Positions 38,345 through 49,114 of a DNA stretch of 64,000 nucleotides are shown piece after piece. A program made the translations under genes and the position numbers. The DNA comes from Armigeres subalbatus (taxonomy: Eukaryota > Arthropoda > Insecta > Diptera > Culicidae), in NCBI RefSeq assembly GCF_024139115.2, contig NC_085139.1, positions 73,637,203-73,701,202 of the forward strand. The letters are read 5' to 3'. Numbering within the stretch: the first letter of the stretch is position 1; the number at the start of each line of letters is the position of its first letter. The notes under the pieces are model-generated. The model was not told the origin of the DNA, made no database searches, and saw only the letters and a list, made by a program, of their open reading frames with translations.

Positions 38345-38425
38345 AACAATTACAAAATTGTATGGCCGCGCCGCGATTCGAACCCAGAATAGTAACAATA
38401 ATGACCGTAGGGATGCGCTTACTGT
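38345..38425 (-). other. tRNA-like (SINE-type) sequence
   Basis: The minus strand reads GGCTACAGTAAGCGCATCCC (A-box-like) followed by GGGTTCGAATCGCGGC (B box). Probably a tRNA-derived SINE head or foldback arm; the cloverleaf is not intact. Confidence 0.4.
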
Positions 38426-39000
38426 AGCCCCACAACCACGATATCTGTATGAAAGCAATAAGTTATTTGTTCCACATAAGCTACTACCATTTGCATTGAT
38501 GATACCACGAGAAGACTCGTATATGAAAGCAAGAGAGCAAACCAACGTTTGGCGGCAATCCATGAGAGCGAAAATTGATTATCATTCTCCAGGCTGTTTT
38601 TCTTTCCCGAAAAGCGATTTCAACCCGAAAATTTTCGTGGGGAGCATCCTGTGCTCCTGAGATCAATTGATTGTACAATATCGCATGTAATGGTTGTACA
38701 ATATCGCATATCCGGTGAACAAGATTGGTTCCGATGTTGTTCATTGTGGTTTTATCAATGTGCAGCAGCATTATCAGTAATTCTTCGTTCTGAACATTAT
38801 TTCAATGAGAAATTATTTGGGTTTCAACGGTAAATTTCGACGGATTTGCACTCGAAGTTCTTCTTAGTTTATTCGAGTAAATCATTGGTATTTTTACGAA
38901 AATTTCAGTGGATTTTCAACGCGATGAGTTGGGGATATCTATCGAGAAGTTTTGCGGACTTCTTTGAATTTGAATCGGCGTGGAAATTTATAGATCAGCG
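38426..39000. other. no recognised feature
   Basis: TTGTACAATATCGCAT.. is repeated at 38,669 and 38,696 (27-bp spacing). Otherwise nothing is recognised. Confidence 0.35.
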
Positions 39001-39002
39001 GC

Positions 39003-39090
39003 GTGACAAATATGAAAACGGCGGCGCGCCGATGAAAAATTGTCGGCGGCGGCGGCGTGCCAAATACTGTTGGCGGCGGCGGCGCACACC
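39003..39090. repeat. GGC-rich inverted/tandem repeat
   Basis: Three blocks GGCGGCGCGCC, GGCGGCGGCGGCGTGCC and GGCGGCGGCGGCGCACACC, spaced about 36 bp apart. Confidence 0.6.
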
Positions 39091-39109
39091 TCTAAATGTG
39101 AGCCACCCA

Positions 39110-39570
39110 CCGCGAGTTTGTATCTGTGGTGACGAAATCGAGGTGGTAGAAGAATTTGTGTACTTGGGCTCACTGGTGACTGCCGAAAATGATACCAGCA
39201 GAGAAATTCGGAGACGCATAGTGGCTGGAAATCGTACGTATTTTTTTTGTGGGGTGCAGATGGCGGACGGTACGTTAAGGAAGCGAATGAACCACGAGTT
39301 GCATCAGCTGTTGAGAGAACCATCCATCGTTCACACCGTGAAAATCGGAAGACTGCGGTAGGCCGGGCACGTAGCCAGAATGTCGGACAGTAATCCGGTG
39401 AAAATGGTTCTCGACAACGGGCAAGGTGGATCGATCAGGTGGAAGATGACATGCGGACCCTCCGCAGACTGCGTGGTTGGCGACGTGTAGCCATGGACCG
39501 AACCTAATGGAGAAAACTCTTGTATACCGCACAGGCCACTTCGGCCTTAGTCTGAATAAATAAATAATAT
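39110..39570 (+). pseudogene. non-LTR retrotransposon C-terminal fragment with 3' end
   Basis: Encodes EVVEEFVYLGSLVTAEND, TSREIRRRIVAGNRTYF, then (after an internal deletion near 39,250) GGVQM-like, MNHELHQLLREPSIVHTVKIGRLR and WAGHVARMSD.NPVK; then frameshifts and the usual terminal RRLRGWRRVAMDR and YTAQATSAL. It ends in an AATAAATAAATAAT tail. This is the C-terminal part that normally follows an RT like the one at 23,088-23,930. A TAG falls at 39,359. Decayed, no RT domain of its own. Confidence 0.75.
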
Positions 39571-39571
39571 T

Positions 39572-40614
39572 AATGACACGGCTGATTTCAACAACAGCGT
39601 TGGCAAGTTCTGGCTAGAGCTAGGGGTTAACACAACTTCGGTAAAATTTGAGGTGGACAGTGGTTCACCTGTCTCGTTTATGAGTGCATCCGATCAAAAA
39701 AGGTACTTACCTGGGGCCAAATTGCGTTACTCTAATACTGCTTTGGTAAGCTACAGTGGGGCATGATTGAGCTGTCCAGTATGTGTGTTGTTGATGTAAA
39801 CTATGAAGGGAAAAGCCACGAACTGCTGCTGTATGTGGCGAAGAATAAGAAGCACCCTTTCTTACTGAAGGTGAATAACAGTGCTTGGGCAACACCAGTA
39901 GTCCCAGTGATGAATTTGAACAATAGAGTGCACCTCTGCGGCGACTATAAAATTGCGGTAAACCCAAATCTAGTGATTGATGAGAGAGATGGTGGCGAGA
40001 AATTTACAAAAGTTGATCTGTCGCAAGCCTATCTGCAGCTGGAGCTCAGCGTTGCGGATCAGGAGATTCTAACGTATAGCACTCATCTGAGTATGTACAG
40101 ACCAACACGGGTGATGTACGGTGCCAGTTCGGCTCCGGCGATTTGGCAACGCTTGATGCAGCAGGTACTCAATGGAATTCCAGGAGTTACTGTTTTTCTG
40201 GTTGACATTCGAGTTACGGGACCTAACGACAAGGTCCACCTGCAGCGTCTAGAAGAAGTGCTCAAACGCGTGAGCCAACATGCGAATCAACCTGGAAAAG
40301 TGTCAATTATTTGCTGATCTGGTATCTGATTGATCGAGACGGAATACATAAGGTACGGAAGAACATTGATGCTATACAAGACATGCCGACTCCGAGGAGC
40401 AAAGAACAGCCATCTCTTTGTACAACTCCAACATCAACGCCTGCAGAAAGTTTTACAAACTCGTCGGGAAGCGCTCCTGTTTTGTCCGGTCCAGACATAC
40501 CACCTGCGATATCGGAAACAAGGGCGCAGGTACCGAATGTGCGTTCGGAGAATATCAGGTTTAAGCATCTCCAAGACGATCTACAAGGGTCATCAAACCA
40601 CCTAGAAAACTAAA
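39572..40614 (+). pseudogene. Ty3/gypsy pol remnant (protease, RT, C-terminus)
   Basis: Protease region: FEVDSGSPVSFMS (aspartic protease DSG) and YSG..IELSS.CVVDVNYEG (39,630-39,870), interrupted by a frameshift near 39,762. A deletion then joins to RT: WATPVVPVMNLNN, ICGDYK-like LCGDYKIAVNP, FTKVDLSQAYLQLEL, MYGASSAPAIWQR and GVPG-like GIPGVTVFLVDI, where the catalytic YxDD has become FLVDI. After 40,315 the frame shifts (LIDRDGIHKVRKNIDAI). A large deletion removes RNase H and integrase. The last part is the basic pol tail RSTRVIKPPRKLNF, ending in TAG near 40,619. Not functional: mutated active site, deletions and shifts. Confidence 0.75.
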
Positions 40615-40636
40615 TTTCTAGACATAGGACACGATG

Positions 40637-41200
40637 CTGGGTTATTAGGCCGAATGGTGGAAGAAGGCCGAATGAGGAAGAAGGAAAAAGATAAAAGGAA
40701 GAAGGAAAAAGGGAGAGGGAGAAGAGAAAAGGAAGAAGGAAGAAGAAAAAAGAAGCAAAAAGAAAGAAAGAAAAAGAAAGAAGAATAAAAAAGAGAGAAA
40801 AAAGAAAGAAGAAGTAAGAAAGAAGAAGGAAACAAAAAGAAGAAAGTAGAAAGAAGAAGGGTGGGTAAAAGAAGAAAAAAAAGAAGGAAGAAGAAAGAAG
40901 AAAGAGGAAGAAGGAAGAACCAAGAAAGAAGAAGAATGACGGAAGAAAGAAGGAAGAAGGTAGAAGGAAGAAGGGAGAAGAAATGAGTAGCATAGAAGAA
41001 GGAAATAGGAAGGAGCAATAAGGAAGAGCGAAAAAGAAATAAGGAAGAAGAAGGAAAATGAAGACAGATAGAAGAAGCAAGAAGGGAGAAGGAAGAAGGG
41101 GTAAGGTGAAGAAAGCACTTCTTATTTTTAAATTTTTGCTTCTTTTTGCTAATTCGGCCTAATGACCGTTCGGCCTAATGACCATTTGGCCTAATAGCCT
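40637..41200. mobile_element. element with GGCC-repeat inverted ends and a polypurine core
   Basis: On the left TTATTAGGCCGAATGG and AAGGCCGAATGAGG; on the right TTCGGCCTAATGACC (twice) and TTGGCCTAATAGCC, inverted to the left. Between them (about 40,675-41,110) the plus strand is almost only A and G (GAAGAAGGAA..). It is probably a relative of the foldback-like element at 45,413-46,500. It separates the gypsy pol end from the polypurine/LTR motif at 41,346, so it likely inserted into the gypsy copy. Confidence 0.6.
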
Positions 41201-41207
41201 GACACCA

Positions 41208-41331
41208 TAGGGCACTGCATGGAAAGATCTCTTTCTCTTTCATTTTTCATGAATTTTGACATTTACTGGCCTTCTTGTTTTAAAATTTCTTTGCAGCGAG
41301 AAAGAACCAGAGCAGCCCGTGCAGTGCCCTA
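41208..41331. mobile_element. 124-bp MITE with TAGGGCACTGCA inverted ends
   Basis: TAGGGCACTGCA (41,208-41,219) and TGCAGTGCCCTA (41,320-41,331) are perfect inverses. If the outer TA is the target duplication the TIR is GGGCACTGCA. AAAGAGAAAG/CTTTCTC continues the pairing partly inward. Confidence 0.85.
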
Positions 41332-41345
41332 CAATTTTTCATTCA

Positions 41346-41370
41346 TAAGTGGGGGGAGAGTTGTTACACC
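41346..41370 (+). promoter_or_regulatory. polypurine tract and LTR start of the gypsy remnant
   Basis: AAGTGGGGGGAGAG followed by TTGTTACACC is the usual polypurine tract / LTR start of Ty3/gypsy elements. The LTR beyond has no recognisable end and no second copy in the window. Confidence 0.5.
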
Positions 41371-41744
41371 GTGAATCGTCACCAAGTTTAACCAACGCGA
41401 ATACAAATGTTACGATCAAGTTGCGTGTATTTTAATTAATATACCTAGTTATTCGGAAATATATTCAGGGCTACAACAAGAGTATTTCACCATCAGTACC
41501 TAATATTTTGCTATTTCTGTAGGTTTTATATTTTTCTATAATTCACCAGGGTCTCCAGAAGTTTCTATTAGCTTAGGTGTAAAAACCCTCATTATTAATT
41601 ATTTCTTCCACTGCTCATTGAACTTCCTCACGTCCATTGAATTAATCTGATCAGTTAATTCATGTACCTTGTGGATTATTTGTTCAAATTTAACCAAAAA
41701 TCTATTGACGAATTATCCATTTTACTAATTACCGATTACCGACT

Positions 41745-41870
41745 ATGCTCTTCCAACATTCGACCAAATGTCCACTCGACTAAATGTCATTTCGAACAAC
41801 TGTCCTTTCGACTAAATGTCATTAAAAAAACGTCATTTGACGAAATGTCATTCCACGAACTGTCCTAAAG
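41745..41870. repeat. 17-bp unit variant (TTTCGACTAAATGTCAT)
   Basis: About seven degenerate units with the layout of the GGCC minisatellite but with CGACTAAATGTC in place of CGGCCAAATGAC. Confidence 0.6.
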
Positions 41871-43695
41871 CCGCTCACAAGGATATTTGTTTGTTAGTTC
41901 CAGGTTCAGCCCCACCAACCACTGATAGTTCCCCATCCAAACGAGGAATTATTCGGTCCCCACGAAGGCATTGAAATCGACATTATGCATACGGATTTAA
42001 ATAATTGCACACGCTCCCCGGTCAACAAACTAGTGACACTTCATTTGACACAATCATTTGGGAAAAAACATCAACTCTCCCTTTAAGGGTTTAATAGATC
42101 ACGGTACCCGCAGTCTTGGTTAATGGCCTTCTTTGGGAGTGGCGCTTAATCCATTTTAACTTGCGCTCGGGAAACTCGTGAGGCGGACAGGTTGCATGTT
42201 ATGATCCCGGGAGGCATTATGGACACTATTCCCTCAAAATCATCTTACTTAATTTTTTTAACGTGGGAAATGTTTTAACATTTGTGTGATAATTGTGCAA
42301 TGTTCATGACATTTATCGAACAGATGAATCTCATTGCTACGGGGTTCCTAAAAATTATGGAACGTCCGCTAGTTACGTGATGCCAAAATCGATTGTTTTC
42401 AATTCGTCTGGCTTCATCTTCCAAAAACTGTGCTTGAGTCGTCTCGCTCGTCATTCAAATGCCTCACGTAATTTATGAACTTTCCATCAGGAAGCGTGAG
42501 ATAAACGTTGTTTGCCGTGATTCAACAGAATTCGATTTCAACACACTTCATGAAATGTTACAACAATAATGCAAGGCATTTCGCCCCGGCAGGAATGCTG
42601 CTGCTGTTACGAACAAAGCAAGTACCAACCGTGGCTCTGAAGAATTAGCTCGACATACTCTACCGGCGGTATCCTGCTGAGCTGTTTGAGCTCCCGAAGT
42701 TTTCCATGACCAACTCCCGAAACAATGTTCATGTCCATTGTATTATTTCAGAGAGACTTCCACTCGATGATGCCAACCGTTTCGCTGTTATGTAATGGAT
42801 GGATTTGTGTTGGGAAGACAAATGGTTTTCGACTGGGTGATATTATCGGTATAAGAATTCTCACATTCTTGATTATCTCTGGCGCATTTAACACCTATCT
42901 CGATTTCCATGGAAACTGCAACAGTATGGTTGGGTCCGTTATGCAGCACGTAAATACTACTAAAAATAGTTCGGATTGGGCGCGGTTGATAAATCATTCG
43001 CCTCCCATCGACTTCCCTTCCTCCCCATCAACCCTTATTACTGCATCGTTGGTGCGCCGCAACGTCTTCGCCGACTTGCTTGCCAAACTGTGGGTCGTAC
43101 TCGCGAACGCAGATGTGAGTGGATCGATTTTTATGACCCGAACATAATTTACATTTTCATCGCCTAAAATGCATAAACAATTTAAAACATTTAATACCTC
43201 ACTCAGTCACTCGCTGCATGCCGTTGTTGTTGCAAGCGACGAGGGCGCCGGGCGTTGAGGAAGGTGGCGGCGTCGCGTCGTCCGTATCGATGGTCACGTG
43301 AAGCAACGGATTCTTGTGCCATCACACTTCTGCGGTCCATCAGGCTGGGATCTTGCTGCTTAAAGAGCGAGGTCGATGTGGCCGGAATAACGGATCCAAT
43401 AAGTATCGCTTTGGAGCCCTGTCCCGATGGACGTTCACGGAATGATGCTATCGCGAATTACGGCGCATCGCATTACTTAAGTAATTTATCTTGTTCGTGC
43501 GTTTTTTTTTTCTCGCTTCGGATTACTTTTGTTCAAGCAGAGGGCGTTCCATTGTCGAAGAATTTACTGGCTGTGCTTCTGATGTAAGATGTGTCAAGAT
43601 ATTATCTTCCAAATTCATGATGAGATTCGATTTTTAATCCCAGTTGGTCACTTAAAAAGTTGCCAATTTGCTCGGTTTCGATTCTGGATGTTGCA
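41871..43695. other. no recognised gene
   Basis: Low transposon density by eye. 43,020-43,480 is GC-richer, with open frames but no protein family I recognise and no clear splice sites. It could hold host regulatory sequence; I see nothing decisive. Confidence 0.3.
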
Positions 43696-43699
43696 AAAA

Positions 43700-43858
43700 A
43701 AAAAATAGGTTTACGTTTTGTCTCTCTCGTACATCAAGTGTACAGATAGGCTTTATGTTCACTCTAAAAATGAACTTCTTATAAAAGGCCCGGAGACCCA
43801 TAGTGTCAAATACCGATCGACTCAGTTCGAGGAATTGGCGTGATGTCTGTATATTAGA
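43700..43858 (-). mobile_element. MITE family M, partial copy C
   Basis: The reverse complement carries GACTGAGTCGATCGGTAT-like, ACACTATGGGTCTCCGGGCC, AGTTCATTTTTAGAGTGAA and GTACGAGAGAGACAAAA in the order of copies A and B. Left part missing. Confidence 0.65.
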
Positions 43859-44340
43859 AAGGCTCAAATTAGTATGGGAAAATCTGTTCAAATTTTTTGA
43901 AGGGCCGCCCTCTAATTCGGTTTTATTTGATGCCAGGATGCTCAACATTTTAGCCAAATCAGTTAACGTTTGGGCGGTGCTAAACTCATTGGAAGTTTAA
44001 ATGGAAAAATGTATGCAGAAAATAGAAAAAAAGTGAATTGCAGTTAGACTGCACAATTTACGATGAAGAACTATGATACTTATTCAGTTCTTGTAGAATT
44101 TAATACAAAATATAATGCTGAAACCGCGAGAAGATTATTGTCCATTCGGTGAAGTTATTAGCATTTCTCTGAAGTGTAGTTTGAGCAAATTTCGTTTCTT
44201 TTACCCTAGAAAAGAAATAAATTCTCGAAAGAATTCTCAGCCTATTCCTCCCTGGCTGCGTTCTGCCCTATGGTTCGCTAGCTACCCGAACTGGGCTCAA
44301 AATTGTCCGAATACACGTTTGGCTCTTCCGCCGATGCGGC
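43859..44340. other. no recognised feature
   Basis: AT-rich, with nothing assigned. Confidence 0.35.
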
Positions 44341-44344
44341 ATGA

Positions 44345-44660
44345 ACTTGAACAAATCCTCAGGGTTTGACCGCATATCAGCCAAGATACTCAAAGCTGAC
44401 CCCATGATACCGCTCAACTGCTGCATCGTTTATTTCGTAATATCTGGGGCACCGCAACTTTCCCGGTAGACTCATAGACTGAAACCCAGCAAACCCAGAG
44501 GCTCATGGCAGCGAAGTCTCAATAAAGAAATAAAAGTCGACCGAAATCTAACCTGGCAACATGTTAAAGCGATAGCTGGACAACGCTTAGGATGGAGATC
44601 TTTAAAATCGGCTCTTTGCACCATTGGGGGTGTATAGGACCCATAAGTAAGTAAAATACT
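44345..44660 (+). pseudogene. small non-LTR retrotransposon remnants
   Basis: 44,348-44,405 reads NKSSGFDRISAKILKADP, an RT motif 1/2 region. 44,505-44,640 reads NKEIKVDRNLTWQHVKAIAG and LKSALCTIGGV, a typical LINE C-terminal tail. The RT body between them is deleted. Confidence 0.5.
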
Positions 44661-45403
44661 TGACACGTTACGCTGGGATATGGATACTCTGAAGTACTGC
44701 GTAACGGTGTAAATTCAGTCACATCGCCAGGCTCGGTACAACACTGAAGCCCGTGTTGTGCCCGATGACCCTCACGCCGATCAATGTTGGCCGATTTCCT
44801 GGAAGAGTGCCTGTCAGTTCCGTCGATGAGTCCTTACGCCACCTAGGGGATCTTCCGAAACGAAGCTACCCTAACTCAGCTGGTCTTCCGTGTCGCTTGG
44901 TCGCACCTGTGCGTCGAGTCCGCCCTGCAGCAGCTGTGGATGAAGAAAAAGAGCCCTATGGCAATCGAATGGTCAGCATTTGTCCAAAGTCAATCGAGCG
45001 ATATCTTACTACCTCCAGGAAGGCTCTTGGTGTCGAAGACCGTTGGCAGACGAGTGTTGGTTATGTGCGTTTTGTTTCGAGCTGATCTGCAGTCTGGTGC
45101 AAGATAGATCTATTGAGAACTTTGGTGTTATTTCCCGTCTTAGGTCCGTTATGTGAAGCAAATCAACTCACCAGAAAAACAGTAACAATCCCGTGCGCGT
45201 TTGCACCTCACCGACTCAAACGCAGATGCACCGATGCGACTTGTGACACTTATCATGCGGAGCTTGATCTAAATGAATACACTGTGTTAATTGTCAGCCA
45301 TTTGATTTGTCGGAAATAATTAACTCATCAGATGCGCGTCAGAACTGGCTATTTTTTGCTCTTTCGGGAGTTCCGATTTACCTTTCGTCGATATCGTTTC
45401 TTA
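44661..45403. other. no recognised feature
   Basis: A 110-codon open frame (44,753-45,085) lacks any motif I know. This sequence continues, across the insertion at 45,413-46,500, into 46,510. Confidence 0.3.
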
Positions 45404-45412
45404 ATGACTAAC
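45404..45412. repeat. 9-bp TSD, left
   Basis: ATGACTAAC, repeated exactly at 46,501-46,509. Confidence 0.85.
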
Positions 45413-46500
45413 GGGGAAGGGTCATTTGACCGAAACCCATTCGGCCGAAAGCCATTTGGCCGAATGCCACAAGGCCGAAAGTTGTTTGGCCGAATATACC
45501 ATTTCGCCGAACAGACCGTTAGGCCGAAAGTCGTTTGGCCGAAAGGGTCATTTGGCCGAGAGGGTCGTTTGGCCGAAAGGGTCATTTGGCCAGAAGGGTC
45601 ATTTGGCCGAAAGGGTCGATTGGCCAAAAGGTTCATTTGTCGGAAAGGGTCATTAGGCCAAAAGGGTCGTTTGGCCGAAAGGGTTATCAGGCCGAAAGGG
45701 TTATTAGGCTGAAAAGGTCACTTGGCGGGAAGGGTAATAAGACCGAAAGGGTCATTTGGCCGAAAGGGTAATTTGGGTGGAAGGGTCATTTGACCGAAAT
45801 TGTTATTTGGCCTAAAAAGACATTTAGCTGAGTTGAACTACTGGTGAGAAATGAGAAGTGAGTAGTGAGACGTCTCACTACTACACTACAGTGAGAAGAG
45901 AAAATTTGAAGAGTGAGAAGTGCGATGTCTCTCTTCTCATTCAGTGTTGTGTCATGTCATTTGCATTCGTTTGTATAATTTTCCCAGAACTTTTTTCTGA
46001 AGGTACCCATCATTCCTGAGGTATGACGAACTTATAGCGCTTAAATGTGCCTACAACTTTGTCTAACAGGACATTGCTGTAAATATGTAATCTGAGGCAT
46101 GGGAGGCAAAATGTCATTCAAATGACAATATGTCAAATGACACGTGACATTTTGGAGAGTTCTCTATCCAGTCTCATATGTTATATTTAGAGCAATGTAC
46201 CCTTGGACAAAAATATAGCCCTACTCAAGCGTTATGAGTACATCCAAAATTATGGAATAAATTTGACTTCTGAAGAAAGTGATAAACAAATTAGTCAAAT
46301 GACATGCCTATGACATTTTACAAGCCTGCTTCTCATTCTTAATTTCTCACTCTTCAAATGACCTATTCGGCCGAATGACCTATTCGGCCAAACGACTCTT
46401 TCGGCCAAATGAGCCATTCGGCCAAATGTCTTTCGGCCAGATGGGTTTCGGCCTAATGGTTTGTTCGGCCTAGTGGCATTCGGCCAAATAACCCTTCCCC
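45413..46500. mobile_element. foldback-like element, 1,088 bp, TIRs of 17-bp tandem repeats
   Basis: The ends are GGGGAAGGGTCATTTG and CAAATAACCCTTCCCC, flanked by the 9-bp TSD. The left TIR (45,413-45,830) is a row of 17-bp units (consensus GGCCGAAAGGGTCATTT, about 23 copies). The right TIR (46,357-46,500) holds the same unit inverted, about 8 copies. The core (45,840-46,356) has a 22-bp perfect palindrome (45,861-45,882) and inverted TTTGAAGAGTGAGAA stretches, but no transposase. TIRs of short tandem repeats plus a 9-bp TSD are the hallmarks of Drosophila FB elements; the relationship is my inference from architecture. Confidence 0.85.
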
Positions 46501-46509
46501 ATGACTAAC
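46501..46509. repeat. 9-bp TSD, right
   Basis: Exact copy of 45,404-45,412. Confidence 0.85.
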
Positions 46510-46849
46510 ACAGCAAGTCTTGATCTCCGGATTGAAGGGATATATGGCAGTGCTTACTTGGAACCGACCTCAAGGCTTGTCGTACGTGTCGGGTTCAAGC
46601 TTCCCTTTCAGCCAAGATGGTCGACCTCGCCAATCTAAAACTGCGGCACTATTTTCACTGGAGCCGATATCTGACGGAAAGCGATTTCACACACGATAGA
46701 TACAACTCAACTGGTTATCGATGATGCGGCGCAAGGTGGAATAGGTCAGCCTCGTGATTGTTTTGGTAAGAGCAGTGCTACACTCTGCGCGCTCTCGTGT
46801 GCTGCTCTTTGGAACGGGTGTTCATTTTCCCACTGCATTTTTCGGCTTC
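46510..46849. other. no recognised feature
   Basis: Continuation of the sequence left of 45,404. Nothing assigned. Confidence 0.3.
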
Positions 46850-46851
46850 TA

Positions 46852-48553
46852 CAGTGGGTCCAAAAAGTATTCGTCTAGCTGCATATTCTTTAGTAAAATG
46901 TAAAACTTAGGCGTGATAGAAGTGAAATCAAAAAACTTTCTTCTAAATTTGGTAGAAAACTTATCAACACATGATTATTAGTCAAAAACAAATAGAAATT
47001 TCAAATACTTTTTCTGGTATGTAGAGAATATCTAAATTTCGTCAATTTCGCTCGCTCAAAAAGTATTCGTCTATTCAGAAAATAATCGAGTGAAACACGA
47101 ATATAATAGTTTTATTCGCATGTAGTTACACTAGCACACTCTAGTGATGTCTAGCAACATTTTTGTCAACATTCAATGACAGATCAAATAATGTTTTTGT
47201 TTTGTTTAAACTTGGCGCGGGAAATAGAAGCACCATGGGTGGGAGAAGTAAAAACATGAGTCCAAATAAAAAAAAACTTATTCTACGCCTGCATAATTAG
47301 TGCAAGTTGACTTATGACTTTGCAAGAAATGTGGGTAGACCAAGGGTAGCAAGAATTCAACCATTTAATTGATGATTGATCGCATCAGCGCCACAAAAAT
47401 CTATCAAAACAAATAACAGAGTGGTCGTCAGCGATGGTAAACTGATGACGATGAGCGATTTATTGTGCGGAAAATAAAAAAAATCCTTAAAATCGAGTTC
47501 ACCCATATAGGCAAGTGAGTTGGAGAGAAGAAGTGCTCAGATATGAACCAATACGAACAGAAATACCTGTGAAAAGTATGGGTATAATGGGCGAGTATCA
47601 CGGAAGAAAATTCAAGTGAGCCATCAAATTATCAAAAACAGCTCGATTTCCACTAAAAATATCGCTGGAAGAAGGATGACTTTCGGAATCAAGTCATGCT
47701 ATCTGTCGAAAGCAAGTACAGCATATTTGGATCAAATGGCCGATGTATGGTATGGCGGAAAAGGAATATTGAGATACAGCCACAGAATCTCTTTTGAGCA
47801 GTAAAGCATGGTGGGGGCTCCGTCATGGTCTCTGAGGTGCTTGAGCGCAACTGGTGTAGGAAAATTTCACATTATTGAAGGAATTATGTATCACAAAATG
47901 TTCATCCGCATTTTGAAAGAAAATTTGAACGCCAGTGCTGAGAAATTGGGCTTACAGGGAACATACATCTTACGGGGTGATAATTATCTCAAGCAAACAG
48001 CCCAAAGTACTAAGCTGTAGCTACTCTATAATACCCCAATCAACTCAAAACGCCTCCTTAGACCCCAGATATAAATCCAATTTAACTCCATTGGAATGTT
48101 CTGGACGACAAACTTTTCGTGAAATTCGTAAAAGTCATATTTCGAACAACAACGAATTGAAATTAGTGTTGAAAGAAAAATGGAAGAATATTCCGGCCCC
48201 CATTACGGCTAATTTGGTCAGTTCCATGCCACAAGAACTACAGCCCGTCATAGATACACAGGGGAATCCAACGAAATATTGAATTCCATTCTACAACTCC
48301 TGTTTTTGTTTCAAAAGCGCTCCAAACCTGACTAGACGAATACTTTTTGAGCCCGTATTTAATGAATTGTTATGTTTTGTTACCTTTGTTTTTGTTATTG
48401 TTTTATTTTTCTGTTTGAATTTTAACAATAAAGATGAATTGATTAATTTGCTACACAATGTAATCGATAGTTTTATTTGTTTGAGCTTACTAGATGCTTT
48501 CTTTGACATTTTCTAGAAAACATACAGCTAGACGAATACTTTTTGGACTCATC
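46852..48553 (+). mobile_element. Tc1-like DNA transposon with two repeat motifs per end (IR/DR)
   Basis: The left end, next to a TA, starts CAGTGGGTCC; the right end is ..GGACTCATCAG. The motif CAAAAAGTATTCGTCTA occurs at 46,861-46,877 and 47,057-47,073, and inverted at 48,333-48,349 and 48,529-48,545, i.e. about 196 bp apart at both ends. This is the IR/DR layout of elements such as Sleeping Beauty, where each copy binds transposase. The sequence between the two motifs is not itself inverted. The right TA is not preserved. Confidence 0.8.
47235..48282 (+). pseudogene. Tc1-like transposase, dead
   Basis: A DDE transposase that cuts and pastes the surrounding element. It starts MGGRSKNMSPNKKKLI at 47,235 and a GRPRV-type segment follows. 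DDERFIVRKIKK (about 47,450-47,490) belongs to the DNA-binding part. The catalytic region is recognised by WNQVMLS.ESKYSIFGS (47,690-47,730), KHGGGSVMVSE (47,807-47,840) and PDINPI.LHWN (48,063-48,098). The second catalytic Asp of the usual S-D-E-S is Val here, and the catalytic Glu after PDxNPI is a stop codon. Several frameshifts and stops occur besides. The ATG follows the left IR/DR closely, as usual for the family. The copy cannot act, but its ends could still be mobilised. Confidence 0.75.
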
Positions 48554-49108
48554 AGATGTGGACAGTGAGCGAGCGACGCCTCATGAGTTTGTGTCCCTGT
48601 ATTAGGTTCTGCAGCATGGAGTCACGAATGAATTCGGTCCTCGTGAAATTAATGTTTTTGACAGTTCAATAGTACTTTCCACTGACTCCGACGAGTACTC
48701 CGACAAGGGTCGAGTTCGTGATTGGTTGGCTGCCCCTGAGTCCAATAAGAAGTATTACTAAACTGTCACCAGATTGAGGTTACGTACAGACGCTGCAGGG
48801 TACGTGGCTAGGTGTGTAGATGGCGGTTTGCGTTCACATTACATTTCTGGTTTCTCGAAGGGTTTCACATCTATTTTGTTTGCATGAGGTTAACAGAGGT
48901 TTTCAAATACCGGCTCATGGAATATTATATTTTCTGTGGGTTATTTACAGCCTTAAGCCCCAAACACAATGTCAGCGGAACGGAAACGGCAAATTTGACA
49001 GAAAATATATGGGTCAACAGTCAAATTTGCCGCTTCCGGGACTTCAATCTCGCACTGGCTAGTATGACGTCTAACATCTATATTTCACATTACAACAAAA
49101 GCTAAACG
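48554..49108. other. no recognised feature
   Basis: An inverted pair is visible: ACGGAACGGAAACGGCAAATT-like sequence near 48,975 (AACGGCAAATTTGACAG) and CTGTCAAATTTGCCG-like sequence near 49,015. Nothing else seen. Confidence 0.35.
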
Positions 49109-49114
49109 TTACAA

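Noticed and set aside
38118..38660. 180-codon frame
   Set aside because: It runs through a tRNA-like relic on the opposite strand, so it is most likely chance.
40610..41118. Leu/Phe/Ser-rich minus-strand membrane-like proteins
   Set aside because: Translation of the polypurine/polypyrimidine tract; three overlapping frames show the same composition.
42725..43147. 140-codon frame as a host gene
   Set aside because: Not recognisable as any family; no convincing codon pattern or splice sites.
45332..45771. Overlapping frames in the 17-bp repeats
   Set aside because: The 17-bp period rotates the frame at every unit, so open frames in all phases are expected by construction.
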